DNA of 64,000 bases from Cynocephalus volans (Eukaryota > Chordata > Mammalia > Dermoptera > Cynocephalidae). The notes under the pieces are model-generated. The model searched no databases and had not been told where the DNA came from. It saw only the letters and a list, made by a program, of their open reading frames with translations. Positions 54,481-64,000 of this stretch are shown piece after piece. Within the stretch, counting starts at the first letter, position 1, and each line of letters starts with the position of its first letter. The stretch lies in the NCBI RefSeq assembly GCF_027409185.1, contig NC_084474.1, forward strand, positions 30,442,382-30,506,381, written 5' to 3'. A program made the translations under genes and the position numbers.

Positions 54481-54674
54481 TTATTTAACAATATTCAAAA
54501 CTATACAATGCTGTACCCCACAGATATGCACAATCAATTATGTTTTAATAAAAAAAGTTCAAAACTGTAACCAATATTATGAAGAACTTGATATGAGTTA
54601 ACTTTTTTTGGTGTGGTTTATTTACTTGGCAAGTACTCTTCCAAAATGGACAAAAGGACATCCATAGTTTCATA

Positions 54675-54710
<36 letters not shown>

Positions 54711-54921
54711 ATTTTGTCGATATACATTGTAGCTGATTAATGCTCCCCATCACCAAAACCTCCCTCCCTTCTCCCTCCCCCCCCTCCCCCCCAACAATGT
54801 CCTTTCTGTTTGTTTGTTGTATCAACTTCAAATAATTGTGGTTGTTATATCATCTTCCTCCCCGCCCCCCGGTTTGTGTGTGTATGTGTGTATGTGTGTG
54901 TGTGAATTTATATATTAATTT

Positions 54922-57900
54922 TTAGCTCCCTCCAATAAGTGAGAACATGTGGTATTTCTCTTTCTGTGCCTGACTTGTTTCACTTAATATAATTCTCTCA
55001 AGGTCCATCCATGTTGTTGCAAATGGCAGTATTTCATTCGTTTTTATAGCTGAGTAGTATTCCATTGTGTAGATGTACCACATTTTCCGTATCCACTCAT
55101 CTGATGATGGGCATTTGGGCTGGTTCCAACTCTTGGCTATTGTAAAGAGTGCTGCGATGAACATTGGGGAACAGGTATACCTTCGACTTGATGATTTCCA
55201 TTCCTCTGGGTATATTCCCAACAGTGGGATGGCTGGGTCGTATGGTAGATCTATTTGCAATTGTTTAAGGAACCTCCATACCATTTTCCATAGAGGCTGC
55301 ACCATTTTGCAGTCCCACCAACAATGTATGAGAGTTCCTTTTTCTCCGCAGCCTCGCCAGCATTTATCGTTCATAGTCTTTTGGATTTTAGCCATCCTCA
55401 CTGGGGTTAGATGGTATCTCAATGTGGTTTTGATTTGCATTTCCCGGATGCTGAGTGATGTTGAGCATTTTTTCATATGTCTGTTGGCCATTTGTATATC
55501 TTCCTTAGAGAAATGCCTACTTAGCTCTTTTGCCCATTTTTTAATTGGGTTGCTTGTTTTCTTCTTGTAAAGTTGTTTGAGTTCCTTATATATTCTGGAT
55601 ATTAATCCTTTGTCAGATGTATATTTTGCAAATATTTTCTCCCACTCTGTTGGTTGTCTTTTAACTCTTTTAATTGTTTCTTTTGCTGTGCAGAAGCTTT
55701 TTAGTTTGATATAATCCCATTTGTTTATTTTTCCTTTGGTTGCCCGTGCTTTTGGGGTCGTATTCATGAAGTCTGTGCCCAGTCCTATTTCCTGAAGTGT
55801 TTCCCCTATGTTTTCTTTAAGAAGTTTTATTGTCTCAGGGTGTATATTTAAATCCTTAGTCCATTTTGAGTTGATTTTAGTATACGGTGAGAGGTATGGA
55901 TCTAGTTTCATTCTCCTGCATATCGATATCCAGTTATCCCAGCACCACTTGCTGAAGAGGCAGTCCCTTCCCCAGTGAATAGGTTTGGTGCCTTTGTCAA
56001 AGATCAGATGGCAGTAAGTGTGTGGGTTGATTTCTGGATTCTCTATTCTATTCCATTGGTCAGTGTGTCTGTTTTTATGCCAGTACCATACTGTTTTGGT
56101 TATTATAGCTTTGTAGTATAGCTTAAAGTCAGGTAGTGTTATGCCTCCAGCTTTATTTTTTTTGCTGAGCATTGCTTTGGCTATTCGTGGTCTTTTATTG
56201 TTCCATATAAATGTCTGAATAGTTTTTTCCATTTCTGAGAAAAATGTCTTTGGAATTTTGATGGGGATTGCATTGAATTTGTATATCACTTTGGGTAGTA
56301 TGGACATTTTCACTATGTTGATTCTTCCAATCCAAGAGCATGGAATATCTTTCCATCTTCTTGTATCCTCTCTAATTTCTCTCAGCAGTGGTTTGTAGTT
56401 CTCATTATAGAGATTTTTCACCTCCTTGGTTAACTCAATTCCTAAGTATTTTATTTTTTTGGTGGCTATTGTAAATGGGCAGGCTTTCTTGATTTCTCCT
56501 TCTGCATGTTCACTATTGGAGAAAAGAAATGCTACTGATTTTTGTGTGTTGATTTTGTATCCTGCAACTGTGCTGAAATCATTTATCAATTCCAACAGTT
56601 TTTTTGTAGAGGTTTTAGGCTGTTCGATATATAGGATCATGTCATCTGCAAACAGGGACAGTTTGACTTCATCTTTTCCAATCTGGATGCCCTTTATTTC
56701 CTTCTCTTCTCTGATTGCTCTGGCTAGTACTTCCAACACTATGTTGAATACGAGTGGTGAGAGTGGGCATCCTTGTCTAGTTCCTGTTCTTAAAGGAAAA
56801 GCTTTCAGCTTTTCCCCATTCAGGATGATATTGGCAGTGGGTTTGGCATATATGGCTTTAATTATGTTGAGATACTTTCCCTCTATACCTAACTTATAGA
56901 GGGTCTTTGTCATGAATGAGTGCTGAACTTTATCAAATGCTTTTTCAGCATCTATAGAGATGATCATATGGTCCTTGTGTTTGAGTTTATTAATATGGTG
57001 TATCACATTTATTGATTTGCGTATGTTGAACCAACCTTGCATCCCTGGGATGAATCCCACTTGATCGTGATGAATAATTTTTCGTATGTGTTGCTGTATT
57101 CTGTTTGCTAGTATTTTAGTGAGGATTTTTGCATCTATATTCATCAAGGATATCGGCCTGTAGTTTTCTTTTTTGGTTATATCTTTACCTGGTTTTGGTA
57201 TCAGGATGATGTTTGCTTCATAGAATGAGTTTGGGAGATTTGCGTCCGTTTCAATCTTTTGGAATAGTTTGTAAAGAATCGGTGTCAATTCCTCTTTGAA
57301 TGTTTGGTAAAATTCTGCTGTGAATCCATCTGGTCCTGGGCTTTTCTTTGTTGGGAGCCTTCTGATAACAGCTTCAATCTCCTTTATTGTTATTGGTCTG
57401 TTCAGATTTTCTACGTCTTCACGGTTCAGTTTTGGGAGCTTGTGTGTGTCCAGAAATTTATCCATTTCCTCCAGATTTTCAAATTTGTTGGCGTACAGTT
57501 GTTTATAGTAGTCTCGAATGATTCCTTGTATTTCAGATGAATCAGTTGTAATATCGCCTTTTTCATTTCTAATTTTTGTTATTTGAGTCTTCTCTCTTCT
57601 TTTTTTTGTTAGCCATGCTAATGGTTTGTCAATTTTATTTATCTTTTCAAAAAACCAACTTTTTGATTCGTTGATCTTTTGAATTGTTTTTTGGTTTTCA
57701 ATTTCATTCAGTTCTGCTCTGATCTTAATGATTTCTTTCCGTCTGCTAACTTTAGGATTGGATTGTTCTTGTTTTTCTAGTTCTTTAAGGTGAAGTGTTA
57801 GGTTGTTCACTTGCCGTCTTTCCATTCTTCTGAAGTGAGCATTTAATGCAATAAATTTTCCCCTCAATACTGCTTTTGCAGTATCCCACAGGTTTTGGTA

Positions 57901-58749
57901 TGATGTATCATTGTTTTCATTAGTTTCAATAAACTTTTTGATTTCCTGCTTGATTTCTTCTTGGACCCATATGTCATTAAGTAGAATGCTGTTTAAATTC
58001 CATGTGTTTGTATAGTTTCCAGAGTTTCGTTTGTTATTAATTTCTAGTTTTAATCCATTGTGGTCTGAGAAGATACATGGGATAATTCCAATTTTTTTGA
58101 ATTTACTGAGACTTGATTTGTGACCTAATATGTGATCTATCCTGGAGAATGATCCATGTGCTGATGAGAAGAATGAATATTCTGAGGTTGTTGGGTGGAA
58201 TGTTCTGTAGATATCTGCCAATTCCAATTGGTCTAGCGTCTTGTTTAGATCTTGAGTTTCTCTACTGATTCTTTGCCTAGATGATCTGTCTAATATTGAC
58301 AGTGGGGTGTTCAGGTCCCCTGCTATTATGGTATTAGTGTCTATTTCCTTCTTTAGGTCTAATAGAGTTTGTTTTATAAATCTGGCTGCTCCAACATTGG
58401 GTGCATACATATTTATGATTGTTATGTCTTCTTGATGGATCAGTCCTTTTATCATTAAGTAGTGTCCCTCATTGTCTCTTTTTATGGTTTTTAGTTTAAA
58501 GTCTATTTTGTCAGATATAAGAATAGCTACTCCAGCTCGTTTTTCTTTTCTGTTTGCATGGTAAATCTTTTTCCATCCTTTCACTCTTAGTCTGTGTGAA
58601 TCTTTATGGGTGAGGTGGGTCTCTTGTAGGCAGCATATAGTTGGGTCCTGCTTTTTGATCCAGTCAGCCAGTCTGTGTCTTTTAATTGGGGAATTTAAGC
58701 CTTTAACATTAAGAGTTGTTATTGAAAGGTGTTGATTTATTCCTAGCAT
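54922..58749 (-). CDS. L1 ORF2p, copy B, intact
   Basis: The open frame is 1275 residues with no stop. All endonuclease residues listed for copy A are kept (N14, E43, Y115, D145, N147, D205, D229, H230), as are FADD at 700-703 and the C-terminal C-x3-C-x7-H-x4-C. It differs from copy A at about 20 scattered positions, for example Y66N, M104I, S561-region unchanged and I-to-T in the NSKW(I/T)KDLN block. That scatter indicates two separate insertions from close source elements and not a local duplication. Lacking a 5'UTR, it may depend on outside promoters. Confidence 0.95.
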   Translation of the reverse strand: MLGINQHLSITTLNVKGLNSPIKRHRLADWIKKQDPTICCLQETHLTHKDSHRLRVKGWKKIYHANRKEKRAGVAILISDKIDFKLKTIKRDNEGHYLMIKGLIHQEDITIINMYAPNVGAARFIKQTLLDLKKEIDTNTIIAGDLNTPLSILDRSSRQRISRETQDLNKTLDQLELADIYRTFHPTTSEYSFFSSAHGSFSRIDHILGHKSSLSKFKKIGIIPCIFSDHNGLKLEINNKRNSGNYTNTWNLNSILLNDIWVQEEIKQEIKKFIETNENNDTSYQNLWDTAKAVLRGKFIALNAHFRRMERRQVNNLTLHLKELEKQEQSNPKVSRRKEIIKIRAELNEIENQKTIQKINESKSWFFEKINKIDKPLAWLTKKRREKTQITKIRNEKGDITTDSSEIQGIIRDYYKQLYANKFENLEEMDKFLDTHKLPKLNREDVENLNRPITIKEIEAVIRRLPTKKSPGPDGFTAEFYQTFKEELTPILYKLFQKIETDANLPNSFYEANIILIPKPGKDITKKENYRPISLMNIDAKILTKILANRIQQHIRKIIHHDQVGFIPGMQGWFNIRKSINVIHHINKLKHKDHMIISIDAEKAFDKVQHSFMTKTLYKLGIEGKYLNIIKAIYAKPTANIILNGEKLKAFPLRTGTRQGCPLSPLVFNIVLEVLARAIREEKEIKGIQIGKDEVKLSLFADDMILYIEQPKTSTKKLLELINDFSTVAGYKINTQKSVAFLFSNSEHAEGEIKKACPFTIATKKIKYLGIELTKEVKNLYNENYKPLLREIREDTRRWKDIPCSWIGRINIVKMSILPKVIYKFNAIPIKIPKTFFSEMEKTIQTFIWNNKRPRIAKAMLSKKNKAGGITLPDFKLYYKAIITKTVWYWHKNRHTDQWNRIENPEINPHTYCHLIFDKGTKPIHWGRDCLFSKWCWDNWISICRRMKLDPYLSPYTKINSKWTKDLNIHPETIKLLKENIGETLQEIGLGTDFMNTTPKARATKGKINKWDYIKLKSFCTAKETIKRVKRQPTEWEKIFAKYTSDKGLISRIYKELKQLYKKKTSNPIKKWAKELSRHFSKEDIQMANRHMKKCSTSLSIREMQIKTTLRYHLTPVRMAKIQKTMNDKCWRGCGEKGTLIHCWWDCKMVQPLWKMVWRFLKQLQIDLPYDPAIPLLGIYPEEWKSSSRRYTCSPMFIAALFTIAKSWNQPKCPSSDEWIRKMWYIYTMEYYSAIKTNEILPFATTWMDLERIILSETSQAQKEKYHMFSLIGGS

Positions 58750-58936
58750 TTTATTGGTTGTTTGGTTGTCTTAGGTGTCTTTTGTTCCTTGCTTTCTGAT
58801 TTACTGTTTGGTTTCTTTGTTTGTTGGTTCCTTAGGTTGTAGATAGTGTTTTTGTTAGCTTGTTTTCTCTTCATGAATGCCATTTTTATTGTACTAGCGG
58901 GTTTAGATTTTTCTTAGGTTTTTATGGCAGTGGTAG

Positions 58937-59917
58937 TTATTTTTCAGGAACCAAACCCAGTACTCCCTTGAGGATTTCTTGTAAGGGTGGTCTTGTGGTA
59001 GTGAACTCCCGCAGTTTTTGTTTGTCTGAGAAATATACTATTTGCCCCTCATTTCGGAAGGATAGCCTTGCAGGGTAGAGTATTCTTGGCTGGCAATCTT
59101 TGTCTTTTAGTATTTTGAAAATATCATCCCATTCCTTTCTAGCTTTTAGGGTTTGTGATGAAAAGTCTGATGTTAACCTGATTGGGGCTCCCTTATAGGT
59201 GATTTGACGCTTCTCTCTTGCAGCTTTTAAGATTCTCTCTTTGTCTCTGAGTTTTGCCAATTTGACTATGACATGTCTTGGAGAAGGCCTTTTTGGGTTG
59301 AATACGTTTGGAGATCGTTGAGCTTCCTGGATCTGAAGATCTGTGATTTTTCCTATACCTGGGAAGTTTTCTGCCACTATTTTTTTGAATATGTTTTCAA
59401 TGGAATCTCCATTTTCCTCCCCTTCTGGAATACCCATGACTCGGATATTTGAGCGCTTGAGGTTGTCTGATATCTCTCTCAGATTTTCTTCCATGTCCTT
59501 GATTCTTTTTTCTTTCTTTTTGTCTGCTTGTGTTATTTCAAACAGCCCATCTTCAAGTTCAGAGGTTCTCTCTTCAACTTCGACAAGCCTGCTGGTTAAA
59601 CTCTCCGTTGTGTTTTTTATTTCGCTGAATAACTTCTTCAGTTCAGCAAGTTCTGCTACATTTTTTTTCAGGACATTGATTTCCTTGTATATTTCCTCTT
59701 TCAGATCCTGTATACTTTTCCTCATTTCATCATGATGTCTAGCTGAGTTTTCTTGTATCTCATTCAGTTTCCTTAGAATTATCACTCGAAATTCCTTGTC
59801 AGTTATTTCAAGGGCTTCTTGTTCTATAGGATCTAGAGTATGAGATTTATTAACTTTTGGTGGTGTACTTTCTTGATTTTTTGTATTTCTGGTGTCTTTT
59901 TTTTGGTGTTTATTCAT
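58937..59917 (-). CDS. L1 ORF1p, copy B, intact
   Basis: The first ATG at 59917 gives 326 residues; the frame is open back to a GTG at 59935, as in copy A. Coiled coil, RRM-like and C-terminal domains are complete. Differences from copy A include Met-to-Ile before TDKEF, Thr-to-Asn after LKK, Asn-to-Lys in ENIF(N/K)KIVA and QK-to-RE near the C-terminus. Confidence 0.94.
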   Translation of the reverse strand: MNKHQKKDTRNTKNQESTPPKVNKSHTLDPIEQEALEITDKEFRVIILRKLNEIQENSARHHDEMRKSIQDLKEEIYKEINVLKKNVAELAELKKLFSEIKNTTESLTSRLVEVEERTSELEDGLFEITQADKKKEKRIKDMEENLREISDNLKRSNIRVMGIPEGEENGDSIENIFKKIVAENFPGIGKITDLQIQEAQRSPNVFNPKRPSPRHVIVKLAKLRDKERILKAAREKRQITYKGAPIRLTSDFSSQTLKARKEWDDIFKILKDKDCQPRILYPARLSFRNEGQIVYFSDKQKLREFTTTRPPLQEILKGVLGLVPEK

Positions 59918-60134
59918 TGTTGCAGGGGGTTTCACAGTCCACCGGTTTAAGACTAATGGCTAACTAGGATGTTGCTGTGGTTGCCAATTTGGTATGGCTC
60001 CCGCTGTGACTGCTCAGTTGGCCTCTAGTGTCTTGTGTGTGTGGTTGCCTCGGGTCTTGGGCTTCTCCGGGGATCCACCTTTCTGGTCAGCTTGTACTCT
60101 GCTCATAAAAATAATTTCAATCACACGCAATGGA

Positions 60135-60440
60135 CTTGTATTAGTCAGGGTTCTCCAGAGAAACCAAATCAATAGGATATATTATAATTATAGGAGAGGG
60201 ATTTATTAGAGGAATAGCTCACGTGGCTATGAAGAAAAGTCTCACTACAGTCCATCTGTAAACTGGATGCTGGTAGTGTGGCTCAGTCCAAGTCCAAAGG
60301 CCTCAAAACCAGGGAAGCTAATGGTGTCCTTGGTGTAAGTTCTGGAACCCAAAAGCTGAAGAGTCTTGTGCTCTGATGTCCACGGAGAGGAGAGAAGATT
60401 GTATCCCAGCTCCAGCAGAAAGAGAGCCATAGTTTTTTTT
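60135..60440 (-). repeat. Old LTR-like interspersed repeat
   Basis: TGTATTAGTCAGGGTTCTCC opens a segment common in mammalian genomes, continuing with AGTCCAAAGGCCTCAAAACC. I recognise it as LTR-like but do not assign a subfamily. Confidence 0.6.
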
Positions 60441-60544
60441 TTTTTAATACTACCATACTGCCTTCTGAAAAGGTGAGCTAATTTATATTGTTTCCTGTAA
60501 GGCATAAACCAGCTTCCTCATCACCAGTTTATACATTCCATGTC

Positions 60545-61205
60545 TGCTATCCTTTGAGTTTGTCCTCTCCAAAACTCATGTTGAAATTTGATTCCCAATG
60601 TGGCAGTGTTGGGAGATGGAGCCTAGCAGCAGGTGTTTGAGTCATGCGGGTGGATCCTTCGTGAAAAGATTAATGCCTTTCCATGGGAGTGTGAGTTCTT
60701 GCTCTTGCAGGACTGGACTAGTTACCAGAGAGTGGGTTGTTATAAAAGTGAGTTAGGCTTCCTAGACTCACTCTTGCTTCCTTTCTCACCATTTGATCTC
60801 TTTGCATGTCTGCTCACTTTTCTGCTTTTCTGCCATATTTTCTCTGTTTCTCTGCCATGACCCAGCACGTCTTCCTCACGTAAGAAGAAGCAGATACACA
60901 AACTGAAGCAGATCCGGCCAATTGAAAACAATAAATGTGTGTGTCAGTCATTGACAACTAATGTGAACAATTCCAGTCAACCTCAACGTGAAAAAAGCCA
61001 CTGACAACGGCAGTGCCTCCACTGCTGCTGTGTGTTTTATCCCAGCCACCCTGGCTGAGCATTTAATTTCATTGCTTTTGGACTAAGCCAGATGGGGCAC
61101 TATGCTCTTGAACCTCCCAGCCTGCAGAATCATTAGCCAAATAAACTTTTCTTCATAAATTACCCAGTCTCAGGTATTCTGTTAAAGCAACACAAAATGG
61201 ATGAA
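60545..61205 (+). repeat. MaLR-type LTR split by an inserted repeat
   Basis: The 5' part runs from CCTCTCCAAAACTCATGTTG to CCAGCACGTCTTCCTCACG; the 3' part runs from GGCACTATGCTCTTG through CCAGCCTGCAGAATCATTAG to GCAACACAAAATGGATGAAG. About 200 bp at 60881-61084 interrupt the expected continuity. Confidence 0.85.
60881..61087 (+). repeat. Unnamed repeat, copy 1 of an inverted pair, inside an LTR
   Basis: TAAG occurs at both borders (60881-60884 and 61084-61087). The segment is the reverse-complement partner of 54258-54480 and contains the short palindrome CAGCCACCCTGGCTG. Its insertion into a MaLR LTR shows it moved or was copied after that LTR. No coding capacity is visible. Confidence 0.7.
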
Positions 61206-61416
61206 GACAATGTCCTAAACTGTCTCTAACAAAATTTAATTGAGATGATAGAAATGGATTAATTCCTAACCACAGAAAGATTTTTAGGCATGTAAAATTA
61301 AAAATTAAAATTTTAGCATTCCAAAGTTTAAAACAATGACCAAGTGCCAGAGCAAACACGAGGAAAGTAAACAATGCTTAGTATACAAGATGGAAATGTA
61401 TGTGTGGGGAGAAAAT

Positions 61417-61775
61417 GCTAGGGTTTAAATGGGTCCTTCAAATTTCATGTATTGGAAACTTAATCCCCAAATTCATATGTTTATGGTGTTTGGAGATGGG
61501 GCCTTAGGGAGGTAATTAGGATTAGATGAGCTCAGCAGGGTGGGACCCATGATGGGACTGGTAGCTTTATAAAAAGAGAAAGAGACATGAGCTGGCCATC
61601 TTGACATGGGATGCCCTTAACCATGTTATGATTCAGCAAGAAGGCCCTTGCCAGATGCCAGCACCATGCGCCTAGACTTTCTAGCCTCCAAAACCATGAG
61701 CCCAATAAACTTCTGTTCTTTATAAATTACTCTCTCTGTCATTCTGTTATAGCAGCAGGAAACAGATTAAAACAC
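61417..61775 (+). repeat. MaLR-type solo LTR
   Basis: It starts GCTAGGGTTTAAATGGGTCC, includes GGAGATGGGGCCTTAGGGAG, an AATAAACTTCTGTTCTTTAT polyadenylation block, and ends GAAACAGATTAAAACA. Confidence 0.85.
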
Positions 61776-62720
61776 AGGGCAACACAAATGGAGACCTTGG
61801 TTAGGGACAAACAGAAGTTGAGGTGGCTCACAGACTTTCATTGCCTTATAATTCTCTTTTCCTTCAAAAATTCAAGATGATCCATTTTTTCCCTCTGAGC
61901 AAATTATCCCACTTAAACATTCATGAATTAACCACGTTAACTTACTTTTAATGCAAAGAAGAAAAAAATGGTTTCTGTCTCATACATTTCAGCTGTCTTG
62001 TCAGTGGGTCATCAAGTTGAAGGATTTCTTTTACATTCCCATTAATTCTCTATTCTCTGTGAATAAAAATTCACTTCAAAATGGAAAGTCATGGTTTGCA
62101 TTCACCCTTATTTTTTACTCACATTATACAATCTCTCTGACTAAGCTGTAAGATCATCTCACATCCCTGTCAATCATTGCTTGGGTTTCAGAACATGACT
62201 GGGCAGTGCTCTGGTGGTCGAGCACTGTTAGATCATCTTTGTTCCCTAATAACTGGGATCCGTGATAGATGTCATTTTCCATTCATTCAAAATGTCTGTC
62301 CTGAGTTCTATTCCATGCCAGGCACTGTACATGATGCAGAGGATACAAATAGAAAAACACTTGGTCCCTGTCTTCAAGGCATTTGCAGGCTTCTGAGCAC
62401 AGAAATTAGAGAGGATAAAAAGTGAACCAAGCAATGATCAAATGGGAAAGTGTGGTTTCATACTCTCATGTTACATAAACTTAAAAACCACACAGAAAAC
62501 AACAGATGAAGATAAAAACAGAAAGACTACAATGAATGCCAATGACAAGAATAAAGGGATTGTTCAGTTCTGCTTACAGCAGACTGACCAGGACTCAAAC
62601 ACAAACACTTGCATTTGAATGTTCTATGTCTACCGTTTAAAAAAACTTCAAAAAGTGTTATCCAAGTATGAATAAATTAATGAGAAACTGTAAAAGCCTT
62701 TAGCTGTAAGGTATTATTAC
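61776..62720. other. Intergenic segment, mostly unassigned
   Basis: A short part at about 62300-62410 (TGCCAGGCACTGTACATGAT) resembles the start of the unnamed old repeat family. Nothing else was recognised. Confidence 0.35.
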
Positions 62721-63115
62721 TGTGTCAGCCAGGGTCCCAGCAGAAAACAGATGACATTTAAATTAGGGTAACTTAGGGAGAATTTAATAAGGGGCCTGTT
62801 CACAGAGGTGCAGACCAGGTGTAGAGAAACCATGAAGAACAGTGCAGTACCCCAGGGTAGTAGCAGCGAGCTCCATCATTGCTCTAAGTCTAAAAGGTCA
62901 AGGGTGGGGGACCCATGTACAGGAACCAGGAGACAGAGAGGGTCTGTTTGACAGAAGTGGAGAACCCTACCTTCTTTATGCTGTGAGACCAGCTGGAAGT
63001 AACCCTACAGAGAGGGATTGCACACTGCTACCTCCCTCAGATCTCCTTCTGGCCTCCTCATTGTCTGGACCCACGAGGACCAGAAGACATGGGAGCCAGC
63101 TGACCTAGTCCATAC
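62721..63115. repeat. Probable old LTR-like interspersed repeat
   Basis: GTCAGCCAGGGTCCCAGCAG, GAGAATTTAATAAGGGGCCT and the downstream purine-rich part match a dispersed mammalian repeat that I do not name. Confidence 0.5.
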
Positions 63116-64000
63116 AGGTCAGCCTCCCAGAGCACAGATGAAGGTGGAGAAGGGTGGAGTGTGGGTCTAGAGGCAGGGGATGAGTAGAAGATGTTCAGAA
63201 TAACTAAGTGATTGAGAACCTGAAAGTCAGTGTTTGCAAAGACCTTCGCAACACCTTCTCAGCCAATGTTTGATAAACTTCTAGGATTTGTCATTCAATG
63301 GTTACTGAATATGGATGACAAAAACTTAATAGCACATCCATAAATACTCTTGTAATTTGTTAGGGACACACTTTCCAAGTTAGCAAGGCAAAAAAACCCA
63401 AACAAAAACCAAACAACAGAAACAAAAACAATAAAGAAAAGAAAAACAAAAAAAGGAAAACAGAAAAACAACAACAAAAAAAGAAAGCCAAGTTAGCAAA
63501 GCAGTGTGATTTGAAGAAAAAGGAAGTTCTGCATATCAAGAAATGTATTCTTCTATGTTTTCCCAAAACGGAATACACAAACTGATATTAACAACAAACA
63601 AAAAGTTCTCCTGAAATGTTCTTTTCTGTTAGTATATGATGCATAACAAAGACTGAGAGAGCTGTACTAACACGGTCCAATTTTATATAATGAAGGCTCT
63701 GCTAAATTGTGAAGGGTAAATTATGAATTTACTGTTATAATCCTTCACCTTCCCTTTCAGCAATCCCCCTTCTCCTTTCCTACATGCCCATATTTGTCTT
63801 TTTAATAGATCTTATCTCTCATGGCCTTTTGGAGGAGGTGAGCATGTTTCCTGATCCACTCATCCTACATGGATTTTCGACATGAAAAGATTTGTCTCTA
63901 AATTTACTGAAAGACCAGCTCCCTGCACTAGAGAACCATTCTTTCCTGGAAGGACAGCACAGACTCAGAGGCCTCAAACACTATCTGACTTCTGTACACA
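63116..64000. other. Intergenic segment, no recognised gene
   Basis: Contains an A-rich CAAAA/AAACA tract at 63385-63485 that could be a SINE or retrocopy tail, but no body was recognised next to it. Confidence 0.35.

Larger units (their letters stand above)
54680..60104 (-). mobile_element. L1 copy B, 5'-truncated with both ORFs intact
   Basis: From a T-run at 54679-54703 (the A tail) the element extends to 60104 on the minus strand: 3'UTR, ORF2 (58749-54922), spacer, ORF1 (59917-58937) and only about 170 bp of 5'UTR. The truncation falls in the second ~100-bp unit of the 5'UTR as defined in copy A. It therefore lacks the normal promoter. No clear target-site duplication was found. Confidence 0.95.

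Noticed and set aside
40762..60104. Copies A and B as a recent segmental duplication
   Set aside because: Flanks differ, the 5' ends differ (one truncated), and about 20 scattered ORF2 residue differences fit separate insertions.

Overview
The window is a stretch of placental-mammal nuclear genome holding one host gene and a very dense load of transposable elements. The most telling clue to the source is a family of dimeric tRNA-Ile-derived SINEs, seen at least 15 times, that fits the CYN SINEs described from colugos (Dermoptera). I infer a colugo, by recognition and not by a database search.

Host gene. The left 25.6 kb is the complete, intact LY96 gene (MD-2, the lipopolysaccharide-binding co-receptor of TLR4) on the + strand. 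Its five coding exons are 278-389, 12381-12470, 16476-16604, 24543-24595 and 25460-25558. They splice in frame to 160 residues, the human length, with all seven cysteines at the human positions. A poly(A) signal overlaps the end of the last coding exon and a SINE lies just downstream. No other host gene was found; 25.8-64 kb looks intergenic.

Introns. Intron 1 (12 kb) carries MaLR-type LTRs and an old near full-length L1 (about 4396-10270, minus) nested in an even older L1M (4284-4395 plus 10271-12235). Introns 2-4 hold MIRs, SINEs, an MLT1-type LTR and a very short truncated SINE.

Intergenic part. 25.8-33 kb is mostly old repeats (L2, MIR, MaLR) with young SINEs. From 33 to 60 kb lie three long, closely related young L1s in alternating orientation. 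Copy C (33062-39816, minus) is full length but broken. Copy A (40762-47525, plus) is full length with intact ORF1 and ORF2. Copy B (54680-60104, minus) is 5'-truncated but has both ORFs intact. C and A lie head to head 0.95 kb apart; A and B lie tail to tail 7.2 kb apart. Between A and B are an L1M remnant, a decayed mariner transposon with a separate 184-bp duplicate of its interior, several SINEs and MaLR LTRs. The last 4 kb is LTR-type repeats and sequence I cannot assign.

How it works together. Only LY96 is a host function. L1 copies A and B appear able to encode the ORF1p and ORF2p machinery that would also mobilise the tRNA-derived SINEs; many SINEs here have clean target-site duplications. 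Points worth a second look are the MD-2 lipid-rim substitutions, the intact L1 pair and its 5'UTR architecture (YY1 motif, about 100-bp repeat units, long sense and antisense ORFs), a SINE variant with a deleted second unit, the duplicated mariner segment, and an unnamed inverted repeat family at 54.3 and 60.9 kb.
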